From: Streptomyces qinzhouensis
Lineage (GTDB): Bacteria > Actinomycetota > Actinomycetes > Streptomycetales > Streptomycetaceae
Direction of reading: 5' to 3'
Assembly (NCBI RefSeq): GCF_007856155.1
Contig: NZ_CP042266.1
Location: 620,001 to 684,000 of the forward strand
Length of the DNA stretch: 64,000 nucleotides
In this document: positions 9,539 through 18,806 of the stretch, in pieces
Numbering within the stretch: the first letter of the stretch is position 1
Layout of the letters: each line of letters opens with the position of its first letter
The notes under the pieces: generated by a model
The model's input: the letters and a program-made list of their open reading frames with translations, nothing else
The model's database searches: none
Told to the model about the DNA's origin: nothing
Translations under genes and position numbers: made by a program

Positions 9539-10998
9539 CGGACACCGCCACCGGGGCACCGATCGCCGTGGCCGCCTTCGCGCCCGGGCTGGAGGAACGG
9601 CTCGGGCCCGCCCGGCGGATCGCCGACGCGGTCCTGTTCGAGGGCTATGTCCTCTACCCGTACCGGGCGTCCGCCGCCAAGAACCGGCTGCGCTGGCAGT
9701 TCGGCGTCCTGGTGCCGCCCGGCTACGCCGCCGTCTCCGGCGAGAGCGCCCACCAGCGCACCGAGTGCCTGTTCGAACCGCGCGCCGGGGACCGGCTCGC
9801 GGTGGAGCTGCGCTTTCTGCGGGCCCGCCGCCGTACGGTGCAGCGCGCCCTGCCGGACGGGGAGTTCGAGACCGTACCGGAACTGGAGCTGGGCGAGCGG
9901 GTGCTGCTGCCCTGGGACGAGGGTGTCGAGGAGACCGTACGGCTGCTGGTGCCGGTGGACCGGCTCGGCGGCGACGGGGTCGTCCACCCCTTCCGGCTGC
10001 CCGCGCTCCGGGACGAGGAGCGCCTCACCGGCGACGACGGTACGGCCGCCGGGCGGCTGCTGCGGGAGTCGGCCGAAGTGAGCGGGGCGGTACGGGTGTC
10101 GGCCCGGCCGCTGCCGGGGCCGTACGGGACGCTGCTGCTCACGGCCTTGGCCGAGAACACCGGCGGCTGGCTGCCCGGCGAGGGGGCGCGGCGCGCGGAC
10201 GCCCTGCCGTACGCGCTGGTCTCCGCGCATCTGCTGATCGCCCCGGAGCGGGGCACCTTTCTGTCGGTGACCGATCCCCCGCGGTGGGCGGCTCCCGTGG
10301 TGGCCGGCTGCCGCAACGAGCACACCTGGCCGGTGCTGGCGAACCCGCCCGGCACCCGGGACGACGTACTGCTGTCGTCACCGATCATCCTGGAGGACCA
10401 TCCGCGGATCGCGCCGGAGAGCCCCGGGCCGCTGTACGACGCGACCGAGATCGACGAGATCCTCGCCCTGCGCACGGCGGCCCTGACCGAGCGGGAGAAG
10501 CGGGAGGCACGGGGCACCGACGAGCGCGCGGGCGCGGTGATCGACCTGGCCGAGTCCCTGCCGCCGGAGGTGCTGGAGCGGCTGCACGGAGCGGTCCGGG
10601 CGCTGCGCGAGGTGACCGGTCCTCCGGCGGCTCCTTCGGCGGCGGGCTCCGGTGCGGGCGCACAGCCGTGGTGGGATCCGGGCGCGGACCGGGACGTGGA
10701 CCCCGAGCGGGACCGGATCCTGATCGACGGACGGCACGTCGGCGCGGGCAGCCGGGTCCGGCTGGGTCCCGGGCGCCGCCGTACGGACGCCCAGGACCTG
10801 TTTCTGCACGGGTGCACCGCGGTGGTGGAGGCGGTTCTGCACGATGTCGACGGCTCGGTGCATCTGGCGGTCACGGTGGACGGTGATCCGGGCGCCGATC
10901 TCTGGCGCGCCCAGGGCAGGTTCCGCTACTTCCAGCCCGATGAGATCACCCCGCTCAACGACGGCGACGGCGACGGGCCGGCCGGGGAGGGGGTATGA
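9535..10998 (+). CDS. Conserved protein of unknown function in the hydrogenase operon
   Basis: 487 residues from the ATG at 9535 (ATGA overlap). No known domain, signal or membrane segment could be recognised. The first 350 residues look like one soluble domain (conserved-looking stretches YVLYPYRASAAKNRLRWQFG and HTWPVLANPPG); residues about 360-400 are a low-complexity Ala/Pro/Gly linker; the last 80 residues form a second small beta domain. It overlaps the maturation protease gene by 4 bases. It could be a hydrogenase-specific chaperone or partner, but nothing in the sequence proves it. Confidence 0.6.
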   Translation: MTDTATGAPIAVAAFAPGLEERLGPARRIADAVLFEGYVLYPYRASAAKNRLRWQFGVLVPPGYAAVSGESAHQRTECLFEPRAGDRLAVELRFLRARRRTVQRALPDGEFETVPELELGERVLLPWDEGVEETVRLLVPVDRLGGDGVVHPFRLPALRDEERLTGDDGTAAGRLLRESAEVSGAVRVSARPLPGPYGTLLLTALAENTGGWLPGEGARRADALPYALVSAHLLIAPERGTFLSVTDPPRWAAPVVAGCRNEHTWPVLANPPGTRDDVLLSSPIILEDHPRIAPESPGPLYDATEIDEILALRTAALTEREKREARGTDERAGAVIDLAESLPPEVLERLHGAVRALREVTGPPAAPSAAGSGAGAQPWWDPGADRDVDPERDRILIDGRHVGAGSRVRLGPGRRRTDAQDLFLHGCTAVVEAVLHDVDGSVHLAVTVDGDPGADLWRAQGRFRYFQPDEITPLNDGDGDGPAGEGV

Positions 10999-11711
10999 CG
11001 GCGCGTCCGGTGCTGGTGGCGGGGGTCGGGAACATCTTCCTGGGGGACGACGGGTTCGGGGTCGAGACCGTGCGGCGGCTCGGCGCCCTCGGGGTCCCGG
11101 ACAGGGTGGAGCTGGTCGACTCGGGGGTACGCGGCGTCGATCTGGCCTACCGGCTGCTCGACGGCTACGGAGCGGCGGTCATCGTCGACGCCGTCGCGCG
11201 CGGCGGGCGGCCGGGAACGGTGTATCTGATCGACGCCACGGCGGACCCGGCCGCCGGGGTGGAGCCGGGCGGCGTCCCGGCGCTGGACGGCCACCGGATG
11301 GGTCCCGACGCGGTGCTGGGAGTACTGGCGACCCTGGGCGCCGGCACCGGCGCGGTGCCGCCGGACCGGGTGCTGGTGGTGGGCTGCGAACCGGCTTCCC
11401 TGGAGGAGGGGATCGGGCTCAGCGCCCCGGTCGCGGCCGCCGTCGACGAGGCGGCACGGCTGGTGCTGCGGGTCCTCGCCGAGGAGCGCGGCCGGCCGCC
11501 AGGCCCAGGGGAGAGCCCACGCGGTGGGGGTACTCCCCCAGGGCTTCGCCCGGAGGCACCCCCACCCACGCCCCTGGGCGTAGGGGGCCGTAGGCGACTG
11601 ACGACAACGCGGCGTGGGGGCACGCCCCCTGGGCTACCGCCCGGGGGGACCCCCCACCCGGGCCGCCAGGCCCAGGGGGAGCGCGGTGCCTGGGAGCACC
11701 CCCGGCGGTAG
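10995..11711 (+). CDS. Hydrogenase maturation endopeptidase (HyaD/HycI family), with an odd repeat-coded tail
   Basis: 238 residues. The M52 family signature is clear: GVGNIFLGDDGFGVETV at residues 10-26 (first Ni-binding acidic residue), DSGVRGVDLAYRLLDGY, and a C-terminal VVGCEPASLEEGIGLS. Such proteases clip the C-terminal extension of the large subunit after Ni insertion. The family is usually about 150-170 residues. Here the frame continues about 70 residues past residue 167 into a GC-rich repeat element, giving a Pro/Gly/Arg tail with no expected function. The ATG overlaps the previous stop (ATGA). Confidence 0.88.
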   Translation: MTARPVLVAGVGNIFLGDDGFGVETVRRLGALGVPDRVELVDSGVRGVDLAYRLLDGYGAAVIVDAVARGGRPGTVYLIDATADPAAGVEPGGVPALDGHRMGPDAVLGVLATLGAGTGAVPPDRVLVVGCEPASLEEGIGLSAPVAAAVDEAARLVLRVLAEERGRPPGPGESPRGGGTPPGLRPEAPPPTPLGVGGRRRLTTTRRGGTPPGLPPGGTPHPGRQAQGERGAWEHPRR

Positions 11712-11760
11712 CTGGGGGCGGCACGCGAGCCCAGCAAGATCCGAAAGAAAGGGCCCAGGG
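11496..11760. repeat. GC-rich palindromic repeat element, two diverged copies
   Basis: Two related blocks lie in direct order. The segment GCCGCCAGGCCCAGGGG occurs near 11494 and again near 11662. A stem of the form GGGGGTACTCCCCC-AGGGC (11526) is echoed by GGGGGCACGCCCCC-TGGGC (11616), each followed by a run ending in CACCCCCAC or ACCCCCCAC. The 3' part (ending near 11760, GCCCAGCAAGATCCGAAAG) is of a kind I recall from many Streptomyces intergenic regions. It forms several strong hairpins and overlaps the end of the maturation protease gene. Confidence 0.65.
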
Positions 11761-11821
11761 CCCGGCGGGCCCCGGCCGGGTCGCCGGACGCGGCCGGTAC
11801 ACGTACGAGAAAGGTGTCGTC

Positions 11822-11926
11822 ATGCTGAAGACCCTGCTGGTGACGGCCGCGGGTGCGGCCGTCGGTGTGGTGCTGTGGCAGACCCTGCCCGATCTGAAGC
11901 GCTATCTCCGGATCTCCCGGATGTGA
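11822..11926 (+). CDS. 34-residue membrane peptide (DUF6893-like)
   Basis: Begins MLKTLLVTAAGAAVGVVLWQ and ends DLKRYLRISRM: one predicted membrane helix (residues about 3-20) followed by a basic tail, so likely an inner-membrane single-span peptide with the tail in the cytoplasm. I recall near-identical small proteins (DUF6893) beside actinobacterial hydrogenase genes. The ribosome site GAAAGG lies about 8 bases upstream. It sits after the repeat element and before hypA. It could anchor the soluble Hhy complex at the membrane, but that is inference. Confidence 0.7.
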   Translation: MLKTLLVTAAGAAVGVVLWQTLPDLKRYLRISRM

Positions 11927-12085
11927 GCTCCGGAACAGGAGCGTCCGGCGTCCACTGCTGCGAACAGGGTGCGTGCGGATACGGCGGCGGCGTGGCTCGT
12001 ACGGCCCGCCGCCGCCGCGGCGTGCAATGGAGCCGCGCCCGGACGTCATGGGCCCCCGTGAGCGTGGAATGAGGCGTACGGAGCG

Positions 12086-12472
12086 ATGCACGAGATGTCG
12101 ATTGCGGCGGCCGTGGTCGACCAGGTGTCGCGGGCCGCGGCGGAGCACGGCGCACGGGGTGTCACGGCGGTCCGGCTCGACGTCGGCGAACTCGCCGGGG
12201 TGGTCCCCGCGGCGCTGGACTTCTGCTGGGAGCTGGCCTGCGAGGGTACGGCGCTGGCGGGCTCGGTGCTCTCGGCCACGACCGTCACGGCCAGGGCGCG
12301 GTGTGTGCCCTGCGCGGTGGAGTGGGCACCCGGTCTGCCGCCGGATCTGGGCTGCCCCGGCTGCGGCGGTGGGCGGGTCGAGCTGCTGACGGGGCGTGAA
12401 CTGCAGATCCGGGGGGTCGACTGGGCCGATGGGCCGCCCGGGCCGGGTCCGGGACCGACGGGAGAGGCGTGA
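12086..12472 (+). CDS. hypA: Hydrogenase/urease nickel incorporation protein HypA
   Basis: 128 residues. The N-terminus MHEMSI carries His2, the nickel ligand. The zinc site has two pairs, Cys73/Cys76 (CVPC) and Cys90/Cys93 (CPGC). HypA works with HypB to deliver Ni2+ into the large subunit. The C-terminus is about 15 residues longer than typical, with a Gly/Pro tail. GGAG is 4 bases before the ATG. It opens the hyp block, in which all genes overlap or are separated by only a few bases. Confidence 0.95.
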   Translation: MHEMSIAAAVVDQVSRAAAEHGARGVTAVRLDVGELAGVVPAALDFCWELACEGTALAGSVLSATTVTARARCVPCAVEWAPGLPPDLGCPGCGGGRVELLTGRELQIRGVDWADGPPGPGPGPTGEA

Positions 12473-12474
12473 CC

Positions 12475-13329
12475 ATGTGCCGTACGACGGATCTCCGGCG
12501 GGCGGTTCTCGCCCAGAACGACGACAGCGCGCGGGCGCTGCGGGACGGGCTGGCGGCCCGGGGCGCGATCGCCGTGAATCTGCTCTCCAGCCCGGGTAGC
12601 GGAAAGACCGCGCTGCTGGAGACGGAGCTGGCGCTGGCCCGGGAGCGCGGGGTGCCGGTGGCCGCGCTGACCGCCGATCTGGCGACCGAGAACGACGCCC
12701 GGCGGCTGGCCCGTTCCGGGGTGCCGGTGCAGCAGGTGCTCACCGACGGGCTGTGTCATCTGGAGGCGGTGATGCTCCGCGGCTATCTGGCGGGCTGGCT
12801 GCCGGCGGACGCGGCGCTGCTGTTCGTGGAGAACGTGGGCAATCTGGTCTGTCCCGCCGCCTATGACCTCGGTGAGTCGCTGCGGGTGGTCCTCGCGTCG
12901 GTGACGGAGGGCGAGGACAAACCGCTGAAGTACCCGACGGCCTTCGGCACGGCGCAGCTGGTGCTGATCACCAAGGCGGATCTGGCGGCGGCCGCGGAAT
13001 TCGACGAGGCCGCGTTCCTGGCGAATGTGGCCCGGGTCAATCCCGGGGTGGAGGTGGTGCACACCTCGGCCCGTACGGGGCTGGGCGCGGGCGCGCTGCT
13101 GGACCGGGCCCTCGCGGTGCGGGCGGGAACCCCGGCGCACCGCCCGGTGATGACGTCCCCGGCGGTCGCCGCCCCGCACCATCCGCCCGTACCGGACCAC
13201 CACCACGACCACGACCACGATGCTCACCACGACCACGAGCACGAGCACGGTGCTCACCACGGCCACGGTGCTCACCACGGCCACGGTGCTCACCACGGCC
13301 ACGACCACGCCGCCGTGGACCCGCGGTGA
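12475..13329 (+). CDS. hypB: Hydrogenase nickel incorporation GTPase HypB with a C-terminal His-rich tail
   Basis: 284 residues from the ATG at 12475; GGAGAGG 8 bases upstream favours this over the GTG at 12469. The SIMIBI GTPase domain is complete: P-loop SSPGSGKT, the VENVGNLVCP switch region and base-recognition motif TKAD. HypB supplies GTP-driven nickel to HypA and HyaL-type subunits. The usual His-rich nickel-storage segment is normally N-terminal; here the N-terminus is short and the last about 52 residues hold 22 His, largely as (D/E)H and GAHHGH units. The 3' end is a direct DNA repeat, see separate entry. Confidence 0.95.
   Translation: MCRTTDLRRAVLAQNDDSARALRDGLAARGAIAVNLLSSPGSGKTALLETELALARERGVPVAALTADLATENDARRLARSGVPVQQVLTDGLCHLEAVMLRGYLAGWLPADAALLFVENVGNLVCPAAYDLGESLRVVLASVTEGEDKPLKYPTAFGTAQLVLITKADLAAAAEFDEAAFLANVARVNPGVEVVHTSARTGLGAGALLDRALAVRAGTPAHRPVMTSPAVAAPHHPPVPDHHHDHDHDAHHDHEHEHGAHHGHGAHHGHGAHHGHDHAAVDPR
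13231..13308 (+). repeat. Tandem 18-bp repeat coding the HypB His tail
   Basis: The unit GGTGCTCACCACGGCCAC appears three times in a row, preceded by a related copy GGTGCTCACCACGGCC-like and by CACGACCACGAC units. It encodes GAHHGH. In-frame repeat expansion or contraction would change the number of histidines without breaking the gene. Confidence 0.85.
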
Positions 13330-15752
13330 CGACGGACCGGGTGGCGCCCGCCCCCGCCACGGGCCCGCTGCGGCGGCGGGTCTCCGTGCGGGGCCTGGTG
13401 CAGGGCGTCGGGTTCCGGCCGTTCGTCCATGCCCTCGCCGCCGAGCTGGGGCTGTCCGGACATGTCAGCAACACCGGTGACGGGGTCCTCGCGGAGGTCG
13501 AGGGGGCGCCGGAGGCCCTCGACCGTTTCTGCGAGCGGGTGGCGGCCGACGCTCCCCCGCTGGCCCGGGTGGGGTCGGTCGCCCATGAGGCCATCGACGC
13601 CACCGGCGAGGCGGGGTTCACCATCGCGCCCTCCCGTCCCGGTGCCGCCGGCCGCCGGGCCCCGATCCCGCCCGACATCGCCACCTGCGAGGACTGTCTC
13701 GGCGAGCTGGCGGATCCCGCCGACCGCCGCTACCGGCACCCGTTCATCACCTGTACGAACTGCGGTCCGCGGTTCACCATCGTCACCGATCTGCCGTACG
13801 ACCGGGCCCACACCACCATGGCCCGCTTCCCGTTCTGCCCCGACTGTGCCCGGGAGTACGCGGACCCGGCCGACCGGCGCTTCCACGCGCAGCCGGTGTC
13901 CTGTCACGACTGCGGGCCCCGGCTCGCGCTGGTCGCCCCCGGGGCCGCTCCACTCGGCGGGGAGGCGGCGCTCGCCCGGGCCCGGGCCCTGCTGGCGGCG
14001 GGCGGCATCGTCGCCGTCAAGGGCATCGGCGGCTACCACCTGGTGTGCGACGCCCTCGATCCGGCGGCGGTCGCCCTGTTGCGGCGGCGCAAGAACCGGG
14101 GCGACAAACCCTTCGCGCTGATGGCCCGGGATCCGGCGGACGTCGAACCGTACGTCCTGCTGGACGCGGCCGAACGGGAGCTGCTGACCGGGCCGGTGCG
14201 CCCGATCGTGCTGCTGCGCCGCCGGCCGCCGGCCCCGGACGGTCCGGCGGCACCGGCCGGGGCGCTCGACGCCGTCGCGCCGAACGCCCCCGACCTGGGA
14301 GTGATGCTCCCTTACACACCGCTGCACCGGCTGCTGTTCGGGCTGCCGGGTGATCCGCCTGGACCCCGGCTGCTGGTGATGACGAGCGGTAATCTGTCGG
14401 GCGAGCCGATCGTCACGGACGACACCGAGGCCCTCGACCGGCTGGCGCCCCTGGTCGACGCCTGGCTGACGCACGACCGGCCGATCCATGTACCGTGCGA
14501 CGACTCGGTCCTGCGGGTGGTGGACGGCGAACCGGTGCCGCTGCGCCGCTCGCGCGGGCTCGTCCCGCTCTCCCTGGAGCTGCCCGCCGATGTCCCACCG
14601 GTCCTGGCGGCGGGCGGCGATCTCAAGAACGTGTTCGCCCTCGCCGAGGGGCGGTCCGTCTGGCTGTCGGGCCATATCGGCGATATGGACGATCTGGCCA
14701 CGCTCACCGCCTTCGACCGGGCCGTGACGCATCTGAGCACGATCACCGGGGTCGTACCGGAGATCGTCGCGGCCGACCGCCACCCCGGCTACCGCTCCGC
14801 CCGGCGCGCCGCGGCCCTGGCGGACGGCCGGCCCGTCGCCCGGGTCCAGCACCACCACGCCCATCTGGCGTCCGCGCTGGCCGAACACGGGCGCGACGGG
14901 TCCCGGCCGGTGATCGGGGTGACCTTCGACGGCACCGGGTACGGCGACGACGGCGCGGTCTGGGGCGGTGAGGTCCTGATCGGGAACTACGCGGGCTTCG
15001 AACGCTTCGCGCGGCTGGCGTATGTGCCGCTGCCCGGCGGGGACAGCGCCGTGGCCCGCCCGTACCGTATGGCCCTGTCCCATCTGCGGGCCGCGGGCAT
15101 CGCCTGGTCGCCGCGGCTGGCGTGCGTGGCGGCCTGCCCGCCGGACGAACTGCGGGTGCTGGAGCGCCAACTCGCCACCGGCCCGAACACCGTCCCCACC
15201 TCCAGCATGGGACGGCTGTTCGACGCGGTCTCGTCGCTGGCGGGGATCTGTCACCGGGCGGGCTACGAAGCGCAGGCGGCCATCGAGCTGGAAGGCGCCG
15301 CCCGGGCCCACGGCCCGTCCGGCGACGGCTACCGGTTCACCGTGCGCGAGTCCGCGCCAGAGTACGGGCCGGGCCACGGGCCGGGGCCGCTGGTGGCCGA
15401 CCCGGGGCCGGTACTGGCCGCCGCGGTGGCCGATCTGACGGCGGGTGCGCCGGCCGGGCTGGTGGCGGCCCGCTTCCACGAGGCCGTAGCCGCTCTCGTA
15501 CGGCAGCTCTGCGCGGCGGCCCGGGACCGGTACGGGCTCGGTGAGACGGCGCTGACCGGCGGCGTCTTCGGCAACGCCGTACTGCTGTCCGCCTGTGCCC
15601 GGGGCCTCGCCGCGGACGGTTTCACGGTACTGCGGCACCGGCTGGTGCCGCCCAATGACGGAGGGCTGGCCCTCGGCCAGCTCGTGGTGGCCGCCCACGG
15701 CGCGGCCCGAGAGGAGACAGCACCATGTGCCTGGCGGTGCCCGGCAGGGTGA
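13326..15752 (+). CDS. hypF: Carbamoyltransferase HypF
   Basis: 808 residues; makes the CN ligands of the NiFe site from carbamoyl phosphate together with HypE. Domains in order: acylphosphatase (about 15-105, [17 protein letters not shown]), two zinc-finger repeats (CEDC...CTNC and CPDC...CHDC, about 120-200), YrdC-like domain (about 215-400) and Kae1-like domain with [12 protein letters not shown] near residue 515. Start GTG overlaps the hypB stop (GTGA). The 3' end overlaps hypC by 28 bases, in a different frame. Confidence 0.96.
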   Translation: MTTDRVAPAPATGPLRRRVSVRGLVQGVGFRPFVHALAAELGLSGHVSNTGDGVLAEVEGAPEALDRFCERVAADAPPLARVGSVAHEAIDATGEAGFTIAPSRPGAAGRRAPIPPDIATCEDCLGELADPADRRYRHPFITCTNCGPRFTIVTDLPYDRAHTTMARFPFCPDCAREYADPADRRFHAQPVSCHDCGPRLALVAPGAAPLGGEAALARARALLAAGGIVAVKGIGGYHLVCDALDPAAVALLRRRKNRGDKPFALMARDPADVEPYVLLDAAERELLTGPVRPIVLLRRRPPAPDGPAAPAGALDAVAPNAPDLGVMLPYTPLHRLLFGLPGDPPGPRLLVMTSGNLSGEPIVTDDTEALDRLAPLVDAWLTHDRPIHVPCDDSVLRVVDGEPVPLRRSRGLVPLSLELPADVPPVLAAGGDLKNVFALAEGRSVWLSGHIGDMDDLATLTAFDRAVTHLSTITGVVPEIVAADRHPGYRSARRAAALADGRPVARVQHHHAHLASALAEHGRDGSRPVIGVTFDGTGYGDDGAVWGGEVLIGNYAGFERFARLAYVPLPGGDSAVARPYRMALSHLRAAGIAWSPRLACVAACPPDELRVLERQLATGPNTVPTSSMGRLFDAVSSLAGICHRAGYEAQAAIELEGAARAHGPSGDGYRFTVRESAPEYGPGHGPGPLVADPGPVLAAAVADLTAGAPAGLVAARFHEAVAALVRQLCAAARDRYGLGETALTGGVFGNAVLLSACARGLAADGFTVLRHRLVPPNDGGLALGQLVVAAHGAAREETAPCAWRCPAG

Positions 15753-16018
15753 TGGAGATCGGGGAACGCGACGGGACCCGGATGGCCGTCGTGGACTTCG
15801 GCGGCGTCGTCAAAGACGTCTGTCTGGAGTATCTGCCCGATCTGAAGGTGGGCGAGTACGCGATCGTGCACGTCGGGTTCGCGCTCCAGCGGCTGGACGA
15901 GGAGTCGGCGCTCAGAACGCTGGAGCTCTTCGCCGAACTCGGCCTGCTTCAGGAGGAGTTCGGCGACGCCTGGGAGGCCGCGGCCGGACCCGGCGAGACG
16001 GCGGAGGTGGAGCGGTGA
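15725..16018 (+). CDS. hypC: Hydrogenase assembly chaperone HypC
   Basis: 97 residues. The N-terminus MCLAVPG has the essential Cys2, which binds Fe(CN)2CO with HypD and contacts the large subunit precursor. The OB-fold core ([32 protein letters not shown]) is intact. It starts inside the end of hypF with AGGAG upstream and overlaps hypD by 4 bases. Confidence 0.95.
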   Translation: MCLAVPGRVMEIGERDGTRMAVVDFGGVVKDVCLEYLPDLKVGEYAIVHVGFALQRLDEESALRTLELFAELGLLQEEFGDAWEAAAGPGETAEVER

Positions 16019-17142
16019 AGTATCTGGAGGAGTTCCGGGACCCGGCCCTGGCCCGGGGTCTGCTCGACGATATCCGGGCGACGGTGACCCGGCCGTGGGC
16101 GCTGATGGAGGTCTGCGGCGGCCAGACGCACACCATCATCCGCCACGGCATCGACCAGTTGCTGCCCGAGGGCGTGGAGCTGATCCACGGCCCGGGCTGC
16201 CCGGTGTGCGTGACCCCGCTGGAGGTGATCGACAAGGCGCTGGAGATCGCGTCCCGGCCGGGGGTCGTCTTCTGTTCCTTCGGGGACATGCTGCGGGTGC
16301 CGGGCAGCGACCGGGACCTGTTCCGGGTCCGCGGCGAGGGCGGGGACGTACGGGTCGTCTACTCACCGCTCGACGCGCTGCGGATCGCCCGGGAGAACCC
16401 GGACAAGGAGGTCGTGTTCTTCGGTATCGGCTTCGAGACCACCGCGCCGCCGAATGCGATGACGGTCCATCAGGCCCGCAAGCACGGCATCCGGAACTTC
16501 AGCATGCTGGTGTCGCACGTCCGGGTACCGCCCGCCATCGAGGCCGTCATGACCTCGCCGGACTGCCGGGTACAGGGCTTCCTCGCCGCCGGACATGTCT
16601 GCAGTGTGATGGGCACGGCCGAGTATCCGGACCTGGCCGAGCGGCACCGGGTACCGATCGTGGTCACCGGCTTCGAGCCGCTCGACATCCTGGAGGGCAT
16701 CCGGCGGACCGTGCGTCAGCTGGAACGCGGTGAGGCTTCCGTCGACAACGCCTATCCGCGGGCGGTGCGCCCCGAGGGCAATCCGGCGGCGCGGGCGATG
16801 CTGGAGGACGTCTTCGAGGTGACCGACCGCGCCTGGCGCGGGATCGGGGTGATTCCCCTCAGCGGCTGGAGGCTGTCGGAGCGCTACCGCGACCAGGACG
16901 CCGAACACCGCTTCTCGGTGGACGGGATCACCACCAAGGAGCCCGCCGAGTGCCGCAGCGGCGAGATCCTCCAGGGGCTGCTCAAGCCGAACGAGTGCGC
17001 GGCCTTCGGTACCCGCTGCACCCCGCGCACCCCGCTCGGCGCCACCATGGTCTCCTCGGAAGGCGCCTGCGCCGCCTACTACCTCTACCGGCGCCTGGGC
17101 GCCCCGGCCGCCGCTCCCCTGGAGGCGAACCCCGTTGGCTGA
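16015..17142 (+). CDS. hypD: Hydrogenase formation protein HypD
   Basis: 375 residues from the GTG that overlaps the hypC stop. The conserved motifs are CGGQTHTI (about residue 34), [10 protein letters not shown] (about 63) and the C-terminal 4Fe-4S ligands in [22 protein letters not shown] and EGACAAYY. HypD is the scaffold where the Fe(CN)2CO unit is assembled with HypC and HypE. It overlaps hypE by 8 bases. Confidence 0.95.
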   Translation: MKYLEEFRDPALARGLLDDIRATVTRPWALMEVCGGQTHTIIRHGIDQLLPEGVELIHGPGCPVCVTPLEVIDKALEIASRPGVVFCSFGDMLRVPGSDRDLFRVRGEGGDVRVVYSPLDALRIARENPDKEVVFFGIGFETTAPPNAMTVHQARKHGIRNFSMLVSHVRVPPAIEAVMTSPDCRVQGFLAAGHVCSVMGTAEYPDLAERHRVPIVVTGFEPLDILEGIRRTVRQLERGEASVDNAYPRAVRPEGNPAARAMLEDVFEVTDRAWRGIGVIPLSGWRLSERYRDQDAEHRFSVDGITTKEPAECRSGEILQGLLKPNECAAFGTRCTPRTPLGATMVSSEGACAAYYLYRRLGAPAAAPLEANPVG

Positions 17143-18229
17143 CACCCTGAGCACCGTCCCCGCCCCGCCCGACCTCTCCCCGCCCGACCTCTCCTCCTGG
17201 AGCTGTCCGCTTCCGCTGCGCGACCATCCACGGGTGGTCATGGGCCACGGCGGGGGCGGCGTGATGTCCGCCGAGCTGATCGAGAATCTGTTCCTGCCGG
17301 CCTTCGGCGGCGCCCCGGCCGACGGACTCGGCGACAGTGCCGTCCTCGACCTCGGCGGCGCGCGGCTCGCCTTCTCGACCGACTCCTATGTGGTCAGGCC
17401 GCTGTTCTTCCCCGGCGGCAGCATCGGTGACCTCGCCGTCAACGGCACCGTCAACGATCTGGCGATGAGCGGCGCCCGGCCGGCCGTCCTGTCCTGTGCC
17501 GTCATTCTGGAGGAGGGCGTGGAGACGGCGGTCGTGGGCCGGATCGCGCAGGCGATGGGCGACGCGGCCCGGGCGGCGGGCGTGCGGATCGTTACCGGTG
17601 ACACCAAGGTCGTGGAGTCCGGCCACGGCGACGGGGTCTATATCAATACGGCCGGGATCGGACTGGTCCCGCCGGGAATCGACATCGGACCGCACCGGGC
17701 CCGCCCCGGCGATGTGGTGATCGTCAGCGGTGGCATCGGACTGCACGGTGTGGCGATCATGAGCATGCGCGAGGGGCTGGAGTTCGGGGTCGAGATCGCG
17801 AGCGACTCCGCCCCGCTCGGCGGCCTGGTCCAGGCCCTGCTCGCGGCGGTCCCCGGCGTCCACGCGCTGCGGGACCCCACCCGGGGCGGGCTGGCGGCCT
17901 CCGTCAACGAGATCGCCGCCGCGTCCGGCACGGGCGTCGTCCTCCAGGAGGGGGCCGTCCCGGTGCCGCCGGAGGTCGCCAACGCCTGCTCCGTCCTCGG
18001 GCTGGATCCGCTGTACGTCGCGAACGAGGGCAAGCTGGTCGCCTTCGTGGCCCGCCCGGATGCCGAAGCGGCGCTGGCGGCCCTGCGGGCCCACCCCCTG
18101 GGCGCGGACGCGACCGTCATCGGCGAGTGCGTCGGGGAACATCCGGGCATGGTGGTGGCCCGCACCACGTTCGGCGGCACCCGGGTGGTCGATCTGCCGC
18201 TGGGCGAACAGCTGCCCAGGATCTGCTGA
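17135..18229 (+). CDS. hypE: Hydrogenase expression/formation protein HypE
   Basis: 364 residues of the AIR-synthase-like fold. It takes the carbamoyl group from HypF on its C-terminal Cys (the protein ends LPRIC) and dehydrates it with ATP to thiocyanate. The [13 protein letters not shown] and DPTRGGLAA motifs of the ATP site are present. The N-terminal 25 residues are a Pro/Ser-rich extension. It is the last gene of the hyp block; a strong hairpin follows 8 bases after the stop. Confidence 0.95.
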   Translation: MADTLSTVPAPPDLSPPDLSSWSCPLPLRDHPRVVMGHGGGGVMSAELIENLFLPAFGGAPADGLGDSAVLDLGGARLAFSTDSYVVRPLFFPGGSIGDLAVNGTVNDLAMSGARPAVLSCAVILEEGVETAVVGRIAQAMGDAARAAGVRIVTGDTKVVESGHGDGVYINTAGIGLVPPGIDIGPHRARPGDVVIVSGGIGLHGVAIMSMREGLEFGVEIASDSAPLGGLVQALLAAVPGVHALRDPTRGGLAASVNEIAAASGTGVVLQEGAVPVPPEVANACSVLGLDPLYVANEGKLVAFVARPDAEAALAALRAHPLGADATVIGECVGEHPGMVVARTTFGGTRVVDLPLGEQLPRIC

Positions 18230-18236
18230 AGCCGCG

Positions 18237-18280
18237 CGCCCCGCCGGCCGGGCCTGACACCCGGCCAGGTCAGCGGGGCG
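18237..18280 (+). terminator. Hairpin terminator after hypE
   Basis: Nested inverted repeats: outer arms CGCCCCGC and GCGGGGCG (18237-18244 and 18273-18280), inner arms GGCCGGG and CCCGGCC. There is no T-run, as is common in Streptomyces. It marks the end of the hydrogenase and hyp genes. Confidence 0.7.
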
Positions 18281-18389
18281 AGCGGGCGGCGGGCGGGCGG
18301 CGTAGCGTGAAAGGACGGCCGCGGGCGCCCTGGTGCGTTCCGGGGCCGCGCGGTGAGCGCCGCGGGACGCGAAGGAGGTGCGCCGGTCC

Positions 18390-18806
18390 ATGGACGAGGA
18401 GCGCGCGAAGCGTCTGGTGGCAGCGCTGCGGGCCCGGCGGGTGATGGCCCATGTCGTCGAGGCGGGGGTGTACGAGTTCGGGGTCAGGGTCGTCGTGGAC
18501 GGGGCGATCGAAGCGCTCTGGGACGTCGACGGGGCCGCCGGACTGGACGCCGAGCTGGTCGAGGACGGTGTGCTGATCGGCTTTGTGCCGCATGTGCCGG
18601 GTTCGGAGGAGTTCACCGAGGAGCAGCTGGTGGACGCGATCGCGACCACCAGGTACTCCGCCGAGGGGCTGCGCCCGCCCACCGACTCCGGCCCGCCCCC
18701 GGACCGTACGGAATCCCCGCCGGCGCCACCGGTACCGCCGTCCGGGGCGCCGCCCGTCGCCCGGTACCGGCGCCGTGCGCACTGGCCGCGGCGGGGCGGT
18801 CCGTGA
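18390..18806 (+). CDS. Small protein of unknown function upstream of an ABC exporter
   Basis: 138 residues. The ATG at 18390 lies 11 bases after AAGGAGG. Residues 1-90 look like a compact alpha/beta domain (VVEAGVYEFGVRVVVDGAIE); the last about 45 residues are Pro-rich and end in a basic patch (RYRRRAHWPRRGG). No known family was recognised. Its stop overlaps the ATPase start (GTGA), so it is probably made with the transporter. Confidence 0.7.
   Translation: MDEERAKRLVAALRARRVMAHVVEAGVYEFGVRVVVDGAIEALWDVDGAAGLDAELVEDGVLIGFVPHVPGSEEFTEEQLVDAIATTRYSAEGLRPPTDSGPPPDRTESPPAPPVPPSGAPPVARYRRRAHWPRRGGP

Noticed and set aside
12469..12471. GTG start for HypB
   Set aside because: GGAGAGG would be only 1 base away; ATG 12475 has proper spacing.
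13231..13308. Short tandem repeats that could suggest a CRISPR array
   Set aside because: Units are adjacent with no unique spacers and encode the HypB histidine tail.
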